From the IMG/VR virus record IMGVR_UViG_3300044994_000197, positions 1-31,840 of that record: 31,840 nucleotides of DNA; one strand, written 5' to 3'. The position numbers and the translations under genes were made by a program. Shown piece by piece: positions 7,018 through 15,376 of the stretch; the first letter of the stretch is position 1; each line of letters starts with the position of its first letter. The notes below the pieces were generated by a model. The model was not told where the DNA came from. It saw only the letters and a list, made by a program, of their open reading frames with translations, and did no database searches. The DNA is from a virus.

Positions 7018-7548
7018 TCACACCTGTGTTGAAATATCTTGCGTGCGTCTGAGTCCCGAAAAGACCACAGTAATCGCTACACCCGATACCGCCTTACTCT
7101 CTTTTTGGTCTGAGTAAAACCAGTCTGGTTTCTTTTTGGTTGGCCCTTCGATCACTCGGAACCGGAGGGGTTCATTGAATGGTTGTTCTCCCGCATCTAA
7201 CAGGGCATTTATCGCATTGAAGAGCGTGTAATCGACGTGAATTGCAGAACGAACTTTTGCAGCCTGCAAACGAGCTTGCGTGTAAATCTCTGCATCAAGT
7301 CGATCCGTCGGCACACCGCCCGCACGAAGGGTGATAGTCACTTTCACGCCGTAGATTTCGTCGAGTGAGTTATCAGAACCCTCCTCGTGAATTTTCCAAT
7401 CGCCTTGATGGACAGCGTAATAGATTTTCCCTGAATTGGGTGGTGGTTGCCCTTCGGGCTGTGCATCGCAGTCAGTGTCGTTGAGTGAGAGTGTGGATCG
7501 AAGGTGAGCCACGACTGCGTTAATCGCTGCGGTCATGCCGTCGGTCAT
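7018..7548 (-). CDS. Probable tail terminator/neck protein
   Basis: 176 residues from ATG 7548 (GAGG 9 nt upstream). A TTG at 7563 overlapping the upstream stop as TTGA would give 181. The mix of an N-terminal helix (MTAAINAVVAHLRSTLSLND) and a central beta-rich part (IYGVKVTITLRAGGVPTDRL, then GVAITVVFSGLRR at the end) resembles tail-terminator or tail-completion proteins. Position directly after the head-tail connector gene supports this. No sequence motif proves it. Confidence 0.5.
   Translation of the reverse strand: MTDGMTAAINAVVAHLRSTLSLNDTDCDAQPEGQPPPNSGKIYYAVHQGDWKIHEEGSDNSLDEIYGVKVTITLRAGGVPTDRLDAEIYTQARLQAAKVRSAIHVDYTLFNAINALLDAGEQPFNEPLRFRVIEGPTKKKPDWFYSDQKESKAVSGVAITVVFSGLRRTQDISTQV
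7067..7080 (-). promoter_or_regulatory. Weaker late promoter motif inside 7018-7548 gene
   Basis: Minus strand GTAGCGAT followed by TACTGT, one mismatch to the core, 51 nt before ATG 7015. It could serve the zinc-ribbon and tail tube genes. Being inside coding sequence, it may be chance. Confidence 0.35.
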
Positions 7549-7559
7549 GAGGTCAATCC

Positions 7560-8048
7560 TCAATCGTAAGGGTCGATGTCGCGGATATCGACCGGCCCCC
7601 TGACGGTGGAAGGTTCTTGTCCGGCACTACGCGAAGGGGAGGTGACAACGTGAGGAACCGGTTGGAGATCAACACGCTGATTGCCAAGCGATGGGGCAGC
7701 TGCACGGAGCATCGGCACGCCCGGTAGCGTAATTTGACCGAGGCGCACCTTCTCGAGCATCTGTAATGTCTTCTCATACGCGGTCTGTGCCGATGTTGGG
7801 GCATCGTTTAATCTCCTCAGACAGAGCAAATAAACTGCGATGTTGGTTGTTTGCCACTGCACCCATTCCGACGCTGCAAGGGATGTGCTTGAATAGAGTT
7901 GACCGAGATAGAGATAAGTCTCAGAGGAAGCCTCAGAAATGACGCTGGTAACAGCCGTGCCAAGATCATCGATGCGAAGGTTGATGGCCATTTGCCCGAT
8001 TCGTGCAATGATTTTTGCCTCAGTTGTTAGAGTCGGGATAGTGGCCAT
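7560..8048 (-). CDS. Head-tail connector, Mu gp36/DUF1320-like
   Basis: 162 residues, ATG 8048 with GAGG 7-8 nt upstream. It is mostly helical: repeated short helices, an LGQLYSSTSLAASEWVQWQT segment, then YEKTLQMLEKVRLGQITLPG. The last is the typical closing helix and G..LP turn of DUF1320 connectors that sit between portal and tail. The C-terminal 40 residues are an extended Pro/Ser-rich tail. It directly follows the major capsid gene, as in Mu-like head modules. Confidence 0.65.
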   Translation of the reverse strand: MATIPTLTTEAKIIARIGQMAINLRIDDLGTAVTSVISEASSETYLYLGQLYSSTSLAASEWVQWQTTNIAVYLLCLRRLNDAPTSAQTAYEKTLQMLEKVRLGQITLPGVPMLRAAAPSLGNQRVDLQPVPHVVTSPSRSAGQEPSTVRGPVDIRDIDPYD

Positions 8049-8081
8049 GAGGAAACCTCAGAGAACAGAGAGGGAAGGGGT

Positions 8082-9242
8082 TTAGCTATTTCGGACGCGA
8101 GCAACAGCGATACCTTTCGGCACGTTGAGTTCGATTCCGAAGTTTTGCAGTTGGTGCATGATAAACACGGCAGGATCGGCCTTTTCCATGATCCATGCGT
8201 AGAAGCCCTGACGTTCAACAGCCGTTGCGAGGTCGTTATCCTTCACGATCTCCGAACCCTCGATTCCAGCCAGCCAATCACCCATAGTCGGGTCAATCAT
8301 AAACGTGGCATAACCATCGGGAAGAACACGGGTAAGAGTATTATCTAAGCCGACTTCGATTTGACCATCGTAGATGAACCACTTGATCCAAGGAAGCCCC
8401 TTGATAGACCCCATGAACATCCCTGTGGGCGTTCCATCCTCAGTGGTTTCCTTAATCATCTCGTAGGTAGCAAACGGGGAACCCGTTGTTCCTGCGAGTT
8501 GGCGAACGTAGGTGTTTTGCAGGACGTTGAGCCACGTTTTGTGATCGACGTAAACCCGATCCAACGGAGCCCCAACTTGTCCCTGAAACGCTGCACTGAT
8601 AGCCACCAATTGAGATGGGATATCGGTAGCCGCATCAGCCCACGTTGCGGTGATGAGGTTAGAACCTGTTTCCATTTGCAAACCGGCTGCAAAAGTGTCA
8701 CCGATCAGTTTGTTCGAGGATGGGATTTTCATATCAACACCGAACAGAGTGCCGGAACTTGTCCACGAGGGGATAAGATCATCACCTTGAGCGATGAAGT
8801 AGTAAATCCCACCACGAAACAGCGAACCAATGATGAATTCACGGAACGTGTCCGACCGTTGGCGAAGAGCGAGAGCTTGCTTTTCGACGTAGCGAACGCC
8901 CATTCGATCAAGCGTTCCGGCATTGGCACCGAGCGTTCGGATATTGTGAATCTTGTTGTAGTCGAGAGGTAACTTTTCGGCGGATCGTGCGAGCGTCACC
9001 GTGTTTGTGCCGACAGGTGCAGCAGCGATTGCGTTAGCCGATGCACCGGGTAACTTACCACGAGCAGGCCGACGAACATTATCGAAAAGGTCGTAGGTGT
9101 AGGTTCGTCCGGGTACTTGTTGGATATTCGGCCCGTCGATCTGCATACCGAAGTGGCGAGAGAGGACGGAACCCGGAACCCGAATACGCGAGATGATTTT
9201 TCTGACTACGCTTGGGGTCAGAATATCGATTGAACTTGCCAT
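8082..9242 (-). CDS. Major capsid protein, E-like (HK97 fold)
   Basis: 386 residues, the length expected of this capsid family. The opening SIDILTPSVVRKIISRIRVP, with its FGMQIDGPNIQQVPGRTYTYD, matches lambda-E-type and related capsid proteins. SAEKLPLDYNKIHNIRTLG is also family-like, as is the middle QRSDTFREFIIGSLFRGG. IEGSEIVKDNDLATAVERQG near the end fits a C-terminal P-domain strand. It sits in the usual order after the protease/scaffold and decoration genes. It is a late structural gene, with GGAG 11 nt before ATG 9242. Confidence 0.85.
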   Translation of the reverse strand: MASSIDILTPSVVRKIISRIRVPGSVLSRHFGMQIDGPNIQQVPGRTYTYDLFDNVRRPARGKLPGASANAIAAAPVGTNTVTLARSAEKLPLDYNKIHNIRTLGANAGTLDRMGVRYVEKQALALRQRSDTFREFIIGSLFRGGIYYFIAQGDDLIPSWTSSGTLFGVDMKIPSSNKLIGDTFAAGLQMETGSNLITATWADAATDIPSQLVAISAAFQGQVGAPLDRVYVDHKTWLNVLQNTYVRQLAGTTGSPFATYEMIKETTEDGTPTGMFMGSIKGLPWIKWFIYDGQIEVGLDNTLTRVLPDGYATFMIDPTMGDWLAGIEGSEIVKDNDLATAVERQGFYAWIMEKADPAVFIMHQLQNFGIELNVPKGIAVARVRNS

Positions 9243-9303
9243 ACTTTAACACTCCAAGTGAAGTCAGAAACAAAGGTAAAACAAAGGGCGATTACGGTGT
9301 TGG

Positions 9304-10089
9304 TTAGGCAATCGTTGGGGTCTGTGTCTCTGCACCGAGCGAGACTTTCGTGAGGTACTTTGTGCCGTCAGCGTTGGCGTAAACCTCGACCATCGCACCG
9401 ACTTTTTCGGAGCTTGTCGAGAACGAAATGCTTGTTGCAGTTGCGTTGTTGAACGCAACGAGTTTGCCAGCAGGAGCCGTTACGGTTAGGTTCTGGTTTG
9501 CTTCGACAAAGAACGCGAATTTGAGACCCTGAGCAACAGCAGGGAGTGTGAAATTCACAGCACCCGATGCGCCCTGATTCGTGAAGAGCTTGCCGTTATC
9601 CGTGCTTGCCGAAACGGTGTAGTCGGCAGTTTTGGCAACGACGTTTGTGTACGTTGCGGGGATGCCTTGCAGCATATCGTCGAAAAGAAAACGCCCGTAC
9701 ATTTGTTGGCGTGCTTGCACATCTAACAAAAGCAACTGAGCAGCCTTCACGTTCCCGCCAACCATAATCACGCAGCGTTTATCTTCTGCCGATCCGGTGC
9801 GAAAATTCAGCATGTTTATGTTGTCAAACAACACACCTGCAACAATTTGAGAACCGTCTGTACCAGTCGGATTGTACTCCTTGTATTTGAGAGACGAAGT
9901 GACCTGACCTACCAACAATCCCCGTCGAAGTTGCGTAGTCGGGGAGTTACCCGCATCGACAGCAGCTGAACTCATCACACCCGTAATGAGGACTGGTTCT
10001 TGCTTACCCCAAGTAAACTCACGTTCGGTCGATACAACCGCATCGCCCATGCCCGGCATGTCGTACGGATTGATTAAAGTATTTGACAT
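9304..10089 (-). CDS. Capsid decoration (head stabilising) protein
   Basis: 261 residues from ATG 10089, with GAGGG 8 nt upstream; a GTG one codon earlier is possible. The N-terminal part (FTWGKQEPVLITGVMSSAAV, GLLVGQ, VAGVLFDNINM) is like the lambda gpD class of decoration proteins, which cap the capsid threefold sites. The C-terminal third (SASTDNGKLFTNQGASGAVN followed by FTLP) is a beta-domain common on phage surface proteins. It could project as an adhesive knob. A weaker late-promoter motif lies at 10121-10134. Confidence 0.8.
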   Translation of the reverse strand: MSNTLINPYDMPGMGDAVVSTEREFTWGKQEPVLITGVMSSAAVDAGNSPTTQLRRGLLVGQVTSSLKYKEYNPTGTDGSQIVAGVLFDNINMLNFRTGSAEDKRCVIMVGGNVKAAQLLLLDVQARQQMYGRFLFDDMLQGIPATYTNVVAKTADYTVSASTDNGKLFTNQGASGAVNFTLPAVAQGLKFAFFVEANQNLTVTAPAGKLVAFNNATATSISFSTSSEKVGAMVEVYANADGTKYLTKVSLGAETQTPTIA

Positions 10090-10120
10090 CACAAGCCCTC
10101 AAAATTCAGTGAATAAAAAT

Positions 10121-10134
10121 ATGATAACCGATAC
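10121..10134 (-). promoter_or_regulatory. Weaker late promoter motif for decoration gene
   Basis: Minus strand GTATCGGT followed by TATCAT, one mismatch to the core GTAGCRGN, 31 nt before ATG 10089. It could boost decoration and capsid protein expression. Confidence 0.45.
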
Positions 10135-10149
10135 ACAAACGCCCAACTG

Positions 10150-11196
10150 TTATTTTGTTGCGTCCCATTGCTTCATAATTTCGTCCGTCTTCTCTGGGGA
10201 GTCGGCATCGTCTTCCAGTTCGGGTTTGCCTTTGCTCAGTGCGACCCGTCCTGACGGTTTGAATAATGATCCTTCGGGAAGAGCTTCATACGCTTCGATT
10301 TGCGTGAGAACGTTGTTGGAGTTTAGTTCTCCGTCATCGCCAAACGAGAGTTGAACCGTTGTCACAGCTTTGGTGAGCTTTTCGCCAATTTGGGGAGTGA
10401 TGCGACCTGATTTATTCAACGCTTCGATACGTTTGCAGAGGTCTTTGCGTGCCAAGTTTGTTGCACGGTCAAGTTGCTTTTGCAAGCTCATCGCAATCGG
10501 TTGAGATTGTTTGGTCTCTTCAGGTTTGGCCCCACTTTCGGGCTTGTTTTCATCGGGCTTGATGGTGTCGTCGCCTTTTGCTGCAAGAGCATCGCAGATA
10601 AGGGTAATGCGTTCCCATGCGTTCTCTGGGGTGGTGTCTTCGGGTAAGTTGATCCCGTGTTTTGCCAACGCTTCCAGAGCTTTCTTGAACCACTCTTCCA
10701 TTGTTTCCCCTTGCTTGTAGTCTGACTCTGAGAGCCGGATCACTGGATATTTGCGACCGTTTGACAATTGGAACGGTTGCTGGTTTGTTTGCACAGGTCT
10801 TGGTGTAACCGCTACATGAGTGATCGTTGCTTTTCCGCTTCGATCATCGACCCCATTCGACCAACCGTAATCGATTTCAGGGGAGACGTATTTCACTGAT
10901 TTGAGTTTTTGCACATCCTCTTCATTGTCGAACTCGTGCAGAGCCTCAAGGACTCCCCCTACAACTCGATAATCGACGATGCGTCCGATTGTTCCTTTTG
11001 CTTTGTCAGCTTCGCTGAGTTTGTAAGGCCCGCCGTTTTGATGTTCCCAATAGATGGGAATTTGGTAGCCGTCGCTAATGAGCTTTTTCCCACCGTGCAA
11101 ACCTTCCTGCACGTCGGCATCGGTGAAGGTGTGGAATCGCCCTTGCGCGAAGACTCGACCAGTTCGGAGAATATCTTTCCAGACTCGGAATGCCAT
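10150..11196 (-). CDS. Prohead protease with C-terminal scaffold, Mu I-like
   Basis: 348 residues. The N-terminal domain resembles the Mu gpI-type head maturation protease: GRFHTFTDADVQEGLH, IPIYWEHQNG with a likely catalytic His, LKSVKYVSPEIDYGW and ATITHVAVTPRPVQ. The C-terminal half is charged and helical, with EEWFKKALEALAKHGINLPE and a long Lys/Glu region, as expected of an internal scaffold that is removed on maturation. It lies just upstream of the decoration and capsid genes. The start ATG 11196 follows GGTGATTT. Its promoter motif at 11275-11288 is shared back to back with the plus-strand gene at 11313. Confidence 0.85.
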   Translation of the reverse strand: MAFRVWKDILRTGRVFAQGRFHTFTDADVQEGLHGGKKLISDGYQIPIYWEHQNGGPYKLSEADKAKGTIGRIVDYRVVGGVLEALHEFDNEEDVQKLKSVKYVSPEIDYGWSNGVDDRSGKATITHVAVTPRPVQTNQQPFQLSNGRKYPVIRLSESDYKQGETMEEWFKKALEALAKHGINLPEDTTPENAWERITLICDALAAKGDDTIKPDENKPESGAKPEETKQSQPIAMSLQKQLDRATNLARKDLCKRIEALNKSGRITPQIGEKLTKAVTTVQLSFGDDGELNSNNVLTQIEAYEALPEGSLFKPSGRVALSKGKPELEDDADSPEKTDEIMKQWDATK

Positions 11197-11274
11197 AAAT
11201 CACCATTGAAAATTGGGTGGAGAAGTTGCCTCCCCCACCCCACACGGAGCCTCTCATTTCGAAGAGACTCACAA

Positions 11275-11291
11275 ACTGTATCCGCTACACT
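11275..11291. promoter_or_regulatory. Bidirectional promoter core between 11196(-) and 11313(+)
   Basis: Minus strand GTAGCGGA followed by TACAGT (11275-11288) serves the protease/scaffold gene. Plus strand GTATCCGC followed by TACACT (-10 at 11286-11291) serves the 11313 gene. The core is nearly palindromic, so one short block holds both -10 elements face to face. The same arrangement occurs at 19189-19205. Confidence 0.55.
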
Positions 11292-11312
11292 GGAACAAAA
11301 TTGAGGTGATTT

Positions 11313-12677
11313 ATGGCGATTGATTACGATGGGTCTAATACGGGGATTTTCACACGAATTGGCAAGTTCATCAAATACATCAACACCCGCTACACTGAGG
11401 CAGCGACGGGGCTTCCCGCCGAACTCAAAGAGATTGCCGACCAATTTGAGGCAGCCGATTTGACCGACCAAATCACAGGGCTTTACCGATACTACGACGG
11501 GATGAGGGGGTCAAAAGTCCGCGAACGCCAACGGCTTGCAACATTCGTTGATAACATTTTGCTCGACCCGACAACGGTACTAAAACAATTTACTCCACCA
11601 CTTGACACATCGGACGCTCAGGCATCGGCTTTGGCCCTCTTTCGCCAAATGCAACTCGACACGGAGACAGTAAATAAAAGCACGGTCTCGATTGGTACAG
11701 TGACAGCAGCAGGGGCAAACGTCGGTAACGGAACCGTGCTCATTACCAAGTTGCTTGATGGGGTCTCTCGACCTCGTGCCGATTGGCCATCGAATCTCTA
11801 TTACGCGGGAATCAACAGCGAACTGGCGTGTAGCGAGACGATGACCTTCACCTGCATTCGGGACTATTCGCGTGACGGTGCAACAGAGGGGAGTGAGGTC
11901 TTTGCGTGGAGTGGTGGGATTCTGACAGAACCATTCACCTACCTCGCAGAAGGGTCAGGGGTTGGCCCCACCGTGATGGTGAGTGCAGGTCGTGCCCTGA
12001 ACAGTAATGGGGATTTTGAGAGTTGGTCGAGCAACACGCCTTCGGGGTGGACAATCGCTGCGGGAACCGCAGGAACGCACATCCTGCGAGAATCAGGGGC
12101 AGGGAATTTCCATCGGGGTAGTTACTCTTGCAAATTCCATGGGGATGGGGCACTCGCTGCAATCACCATCACGCAGGCGATGCGCAACCAGATGAAGGCC
12201 CGCAAACTCTACTGTGTTTCGCTTCGAGTGAAAGCCTCTGCGTCAACGGGAACAGGTTCGTTTGAGTGCAAATTCACGGGGACGGGTTACACGGCATCTT
12301 CGACGGAGAAAGTTAGCATTTCAGCCGGATCAATGCCCACCTCACCGTTCACAGCTTCGGGATCGTTGCAATGGTTCTGGATTGTCACACCCGCCACGAT
12401 GCCCGCCGACTGGACACTCTCGATTTCCAACGCCGGAACGCCGGGGGCTTCGAGTGCGGTCTATGTGGATTCGGTGCATGTGGTAGAAGGGATTTATCAC
12501 GGTGGATTGGGCGTGGCAATCGTTCCGGGTTCGACTCGATTTGTTGCGGGGGATTTGTTCACATCTGCAATCACAAACGACGATGCAGGGGTGATTCAGA
12601 GGTTCTTTCGACACGCCTACGGGGTTCAATTACCGTCTGATTCTTCCCCGTCGATTGCCGATTCGCTTGCCACCTGA
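11313..12677 (+). CDS. Virion-associated protein with possible sugar-binding domain
   Basis: 454 residues, read against the surrounding late genes. The N-terminal 110 residues are helical (FTRIGKFIKYINTRYTEAAT onward). From about residue 225 comes a beta-sandwich pattern: NGDFESWSSNTPSGWTIAAG, then a GSYSCKFHG segment and aromatic strands. This is typical of CBM_4_9/galactose-binding-like modules, and YVDSVHVVEG is its usual last strand. A surface or tail protein that binds host glycan is the natural reading. A GAGGTGA ribosome site precedes ATG 11313. A -10 TACACT (11286-11291) lies in the same block as the promoter of the opposite gene. Its 3' end overlaps the next convergent gene by 52 nt. 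Confidence 0.7.
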   Translation: MAIDYDGSNTGIFTRIGKFIKYINTRYTEAATGLPAELKEIADQFEAADLTDQITGLYRYYDGMRGSKVRERQRLATFVDNILLDPTTVLKQFTPPLDTSDAQASALALFRQMQLDTETVNKSTVSIGTVTAAGANVGNGTVLITKLLDGVSRPRADWPSNLYYAGINSELACSETMTFTCIRDYSRDGATEGSEVFAWSGGILTEPFTYLAEGSGVGPTVMVSAGRALNSNGDFESWSSNTPSGWTIAAGTAGTHILRESGAGNFHRGSYSCKFHGDGALAAITITQAMRNQMKARKLYCVSLRVKASASTGTGSFECKFTGTGYTASSTEKVSISAGSMPTSPFTASGSLQWFWIVTPATMPADWTLSISNAGTPGASSAVYVDSVHVVEGIYHGGLGVAIVPGSTRFVAGDLFTSAITNDDAGVIQRFFRHAYGVQLPSDSSPSIADSLAT

Positions 12678-13000
12678 TTTGGTTTGGTCAATTCATCAAG
12701 GGTCTTTTCGAGGCTTGCTTTTTCAGCGTGGATCTTTTCATAGTCGAGCAAGTGTTGAGTCACTTCTTCTTCGTGTTGTTTTTTGAGATGTTCGATTGTT
12801 TGTTTGAGTTCTGTGTTTTCGGCTTGAAGTGCCGAAAATGCTTCTGGGTTGAGTTGTTTTTCAAGCTCTTGACAATGCTCCCACGCCAACACTTCTTCGG
12901 GTGAGGCCATGTACATGAGTGTGTGTTCTGGGTAGGTTTTCCACGCATTCAGAAAACCCGATGCGTTTGGTTTGTATTCAATTTGGTAGGGAAATCCCAT
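12626..13000 (-). CDS. Coiled-coil protein downstream of terminase
   Basis: 124 residues from ATG 13000, which overlaps the terminase stop (TGATG). The first 50 residues (GFPYQIEYKPNASGFLNAWK and on) look globular. From about 60 to 110 there is a heptad-rich helix (FSALQAENTELKQTIEHLKK). The coupling to the large terminase suggests co-expression, but I recognise no family. It may be a packaging accessory or virion protein. Longer starts inside the terminase gene are possible but unnecessary. Confidence 0.65.
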   Translation of the reverse strand: MGFPYQIEYKPNASGFLNAWKTYPEHTLMYMASPEEVLAWEHCQELEKQLNPEAFSALQAENTELKQTIEHLKKQHEEEVTQHLLDYEKIHAEKASLEKTLDELTKPNQVASESAIDGEESDGN

Positions 13001-14439
13001 CACTGGCCTCCGATGATCTTTGGTGCAATCGATTTTTGCGGGCGGGTCTGCTGACACTCTACCGCATACGCAAGGGTGTCAACGATGTCATCGTGTGAGT
13101 CCCGTTTTTCATCGCCGGTGAACCGACACAACTCGCTCAAAACCTCGTCGATGGGAAAACGGGTTGGTGCTTGACCGACGTGATGGAAGGGGCACGGCAT
13201 CGCAGGCAAATAGATTCGACCTGACTTCGCCAACGTGCTTGCAGCGATGGCCCTTGAGCGTTTATCCCGTCCCATTGGGGACACTTCACGGCACGGCAAA
13301 ATCGGGTTCACGGATCGTTGAGCAAGTTGGAACACTCCACGATTTGACATCACCGCTTCGATAGCGATAAACGACGGTTTCCAGATTCTCGCTACCCGTT
13401 GAATATGAGGGAGAATATCGGGTATTTCTGCCTTGAATCGGTAGCATTCCAACCACACCAAATCGCCGGTAGGCGAAACAGTCCACACCGAAATAACCGT
13501 ATAGTCGGCAAGTTCACTGACACTCGACGCTGGATCGATTGTGAAAAAGATTTCTTGCTTTCGTAGGTCAAATTCTGTTGTTCCGGTTGGCGATTTGAGG
13601 ATGATGAAATCACCTTGTTTCGTCCAGTAGCGGAAATCATTCCGTTTGAAGAGATCACCTCCACCGGCATCCCAATCACCCTTCTCAATTCGGTCGCGTG
13701 TGAGTTGGTCAGCGTTCGCCAACGAAGCAAGGTACGTTTCCTGATCCAGGGCAGGGTTATCACTCATCAACGCCTTGATAAACACGGCATTTCGCTTGCG
13801 GGTGTCGGAATCAATAAACCGCGTTTTAACCCAATCGTGACCAATCCCGCCGGGGTTCGATGCCGATCTCATTCGCAACGGGGTTGTGCTATTTTTGAGC
13901 TTTCGTAATCGAGAAAAAAGGAACGTGTACTGAGTCTCCGTGAACTGGGTGAGCTCATCAAAGGCGATGTATTGAAATTCTGCCGATGCGTACCGGTATT
14001 TGTCATTCTCGGTTTCGAGATAACCAAAGGTTAACGTCGAACCCGAAGGGAAAGTGTAGGTCTTGCGTTGCTCGTTCCATTTCGCCCGTGTCCCTGCAAG
14101 GTACATATGGGCTCGATTCATCAATGATGAAGGTAGGGAAAGGTCAGAATAGGTACGTCGCAAGATCAAAGCAGCATAGTTTTTTTCTTCGACGAATTGC
14201 AAAGCACCAAAGAGAATTGCATCAGATTTCCCACCACCACCAGCCCCACCATAGAACAACTCTTCCGTGTAGGAGTGCAGCAAAAACTCTTGTTGTTTTG
14301 GATAGGGTATGCGTTTATGTTCGCGTGCGAGATGATGAAACCACTCGTTATCCGTTACCGTCCTGTGGTACGTCTCCCAATGCTTCCAAAGTGCGTTGGA
14401 AGGACTTGAGGGATTCAAGGTTGATGCTGTATTCGGCAT
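13000..14439 (-). CDS. terL: Terminase large subunit
   Basis: 479 residues. The ATPase domain has Walker A GGAGGGGKS at 64-72, Walker B YIAFDE near 157-162 and the coupling motif SNPGG near 194-198. The nuclease domain has IFFTIDPASSVSELADYT, WKPSFIAIEA and HDDIVDTLAYAVE, which supply the acidic metal ligands of the RNase-H-like fold. It is the motor that cuts and packages concatemeric DNA. ATG 14439 starts 92 nt inside the small-subunit gene, which is longer than the usual overlap; the ATPase core begins only near residue 43, so a later start is possible. All catalytic residues are present. Confidence 0.95.
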   Translation of the reverse strand: MPNTASTLNPSSPSNALWKHWETYHRTVTDNEWFHHLAREHKRIPYPKQQEFLLHSYTEELFYGGAGGGGKSDAILFGALQFVEEKNYAALILRRTYSDLSLPSSLMNRAHMYLAGTRAKWNEQRKTYTFPSGSTLTFGYLETENDKYRYASAEFQYIAFDELTQFTETQYTFLFSRLRKLKNSTTPLRMRSASNPGGIGHDWVKTRFIDSDTRKRNAVFIKALMSDNPALDQETYLASLANADQLTRDRIEKGDWDAGGGDLFKRNDFRYWTKQGDFIILKSPTGTTEFDLRKQEIFFTIDPASSVSELADYTVISVWTVSPTGDLVWLECYRFKAEIPDILPHIQRVARIWKPSFIAIEAVMSNRGVFQLAQRSVNPILPCREVSPMGRDKRSRAIAASTLAKSGRIYLPAMPCPFHHVGQAPTRFPIDEVLSELCRFTGDEKRDSHDDIVDTLAYAVECQQTRPQKSIAPKIIGGQ

Positions 14440-14842
14440 GATCTACCGCTCCTGAATGCTTCACCTGAACGGGTTTATCAGGGTCTCCTTTGATAGTGTG
14501 TTTCTTCGCGGGTCGGAAATCTGGGTTCATCGACTGGATCACGAACATGAGCATTTTTTCGGACGGCTTTTTGATTGTGCCAACTCGAACATGATCGCGG
14601 TAAACGGGTTGCTCAATCCCTTCCGTTCCCCATTTGATCGCCAGGCTAACAAATCGCCACGAACCGATTTTGGCAGCGAGGTCAAATTCTGATTTGAGTT
14701 CGGGCGTGGATTCGCTGTACCTAATCACATCAATGAAATTGACGCCAACAATTTTTGCAGCTTCTGTGGGATCGCCACACTCGGAGAAAGCGTTGAGAAA
14801 AAGTGGCCACCAGATTTTAGGGTCATCGAATTCGACTTCCAT
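14348..14842 (-). CDS. terS: Probable terminase small subunit
   Basis: 164 residues, ATG 14842. The N-terminal part (FLNAFSECGDPTEAAKIVGV, then IDVIRYSESTPELKSEF) is a helix-turn-helix of the kind small terminases use to bind packaging sites. PSEKMLMFVIQSMNPDFRPA resembles the oligomerising helix and the usual L....P..+ segment. It directly precedes and overlaps the large subunit. The late-promoter motif at 14852-14865 ends only 9 nt before the ATG, so its transcript would be nearly leaderless. A terminator hairpin stands immediately upstream. Confidence 0.75.
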   Translation of the reverse strand: MEVEFDDPKIWWPLFLNAFSECGDPTEAAKIVGVNFIDVIRYSESTPELKSEFDLAAKIGSWRFVSLAIKWGTEGIEQPVYRDHVRVGTIKKPSEKMLMFVIQSMNPDFRPAKKHTIKGDPDKPVQVKHSGAVDHAEYSINLESLKSFQRTLEALGDVPQDGNG

Positions 14843-14851
14843 AATGTGAAA

Positions 14852-14865
14852 ACTTTAACCGCTAC
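14852..14865 (-). promoter_or_regulatory. Late promoter motif for terminase genes
   Basis: Minus strand GTAGCGGT followed by TAAAGT (-10-like). It is one of the set described under 25353-25366. It lies between the terminator hairpin (14870-14899) and the small terminase ATG (14842), so termination and restart are stacked in about 60 nt. Confidence 0.6.
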
Positions 14866-14869
14866 ACGA

Positions 14870-14899
14870 AAAAGGGATGTGAGAAATCACATCCCTTTT
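14870..14899 (-). terminator. Intrinsic terminator hairpin
   Basis: A perfect 13-bp stem, AAAAGGGATGTGA/TCACATCCCTTTT, with a 4-nt loop. On the minus strand it is followed by one more T (T5 run). It would end transcripts coming from the accessory cassette before the terminase promoter. It is symmetric enough to act on plus-strand transcripts too, but none is expected here. Confidence 0.8.
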
Positions 14900-14939
14900 C
14901 GAGATTTAATCACACTCCTTTGAGTGTTTGAGGTGAGGG

Positions 14940-15362
14940 TTAGCGACCGATAATTGCGCCAAGTGTGTTGCGGAGAACATTTAAGACCCCAATCACACCA
15001 ACGCCTGCCCCGTTGTTTACTTCGATTCGTTGAACCCGTTGAACTTGTTGGGCCCGAAAACCTTGAGCGTGGAAGTTTTGGGCTCGGAAATTCTGAACAG
15101 GTGCGACGTAGTAACCCGTCGAGAAGTTCTGGGCACGGAAGGCAAACGCTTGAGGGGCATAGACTGGTGCAGAGAATCGACGAATCTCAAGGGTCTGGGT
15201 AGGGACATCGGTATACCCACCACACCCACTGGTTACGGCTTGGGTGAACCCTTGAGAGTAACCGGTTTGGATGATTGGTGCGGGTGCAACCCGCAAGCAA
15301 TCACCGGCGGTTGCCACACCGCCAAACACAAGCACAATGGCAACGAGAGAAAGAAAACGCAT
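14940..15362 (-). CDS. Secreted Gln/Phe-rich repeat protein
   Basis: 140 residues with a signal peptide (MRFLSLVAIVLVFGGVATAG, cleavage near 19). The mature part carries the repeat FRAQNF three times or in variants (FRAQNF, FRAQNF, FHAQGFRAQ), and a YYVAPVQ segment echoed by NYVAPVYN in the haem protein at 15742-16326. The C-terminal GVGVIGVLNVLRNTLGAIIG is hydrophobic and could insert in or lie on a membrane. GGAG 8 nt before ATG 15362 is a good ribosome site. The style matches planctomycete exported proteins. An outer-envelope role is inferred. It is the last gene before the terminator. Confidence 0.75.
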   Translation of the reverse strand: MRFLSLVAIVLVFGGVATAGDCLRVAPAPIIQTGYSQGFTQAVTSGCGGYTDVPTQTLEIRRFSAPVYAPQAFAFRAQNFSTGYYVAPVQNFRAQNFHAQGFRAQQVQRVQRIEVNNGAGVGVIGVLNVLRNTLGAIIGR

Positions 15363-15376
15363 AACAAAATCTCCAT

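Noticed and set aside
8361-8972. 203-residue plus frame inside the capsid gene
   Set aside because: Antisense to the major capsid protein, no ribosome site, Cys/Arg/His-rich shadow composition.
10959-11471. 170-residue minus frame across the 11196/11313 gap
   Set aside because: It crosses the protease gene start, the divergent promoter and the 11313 gene; a shadow of two well-supported genes.
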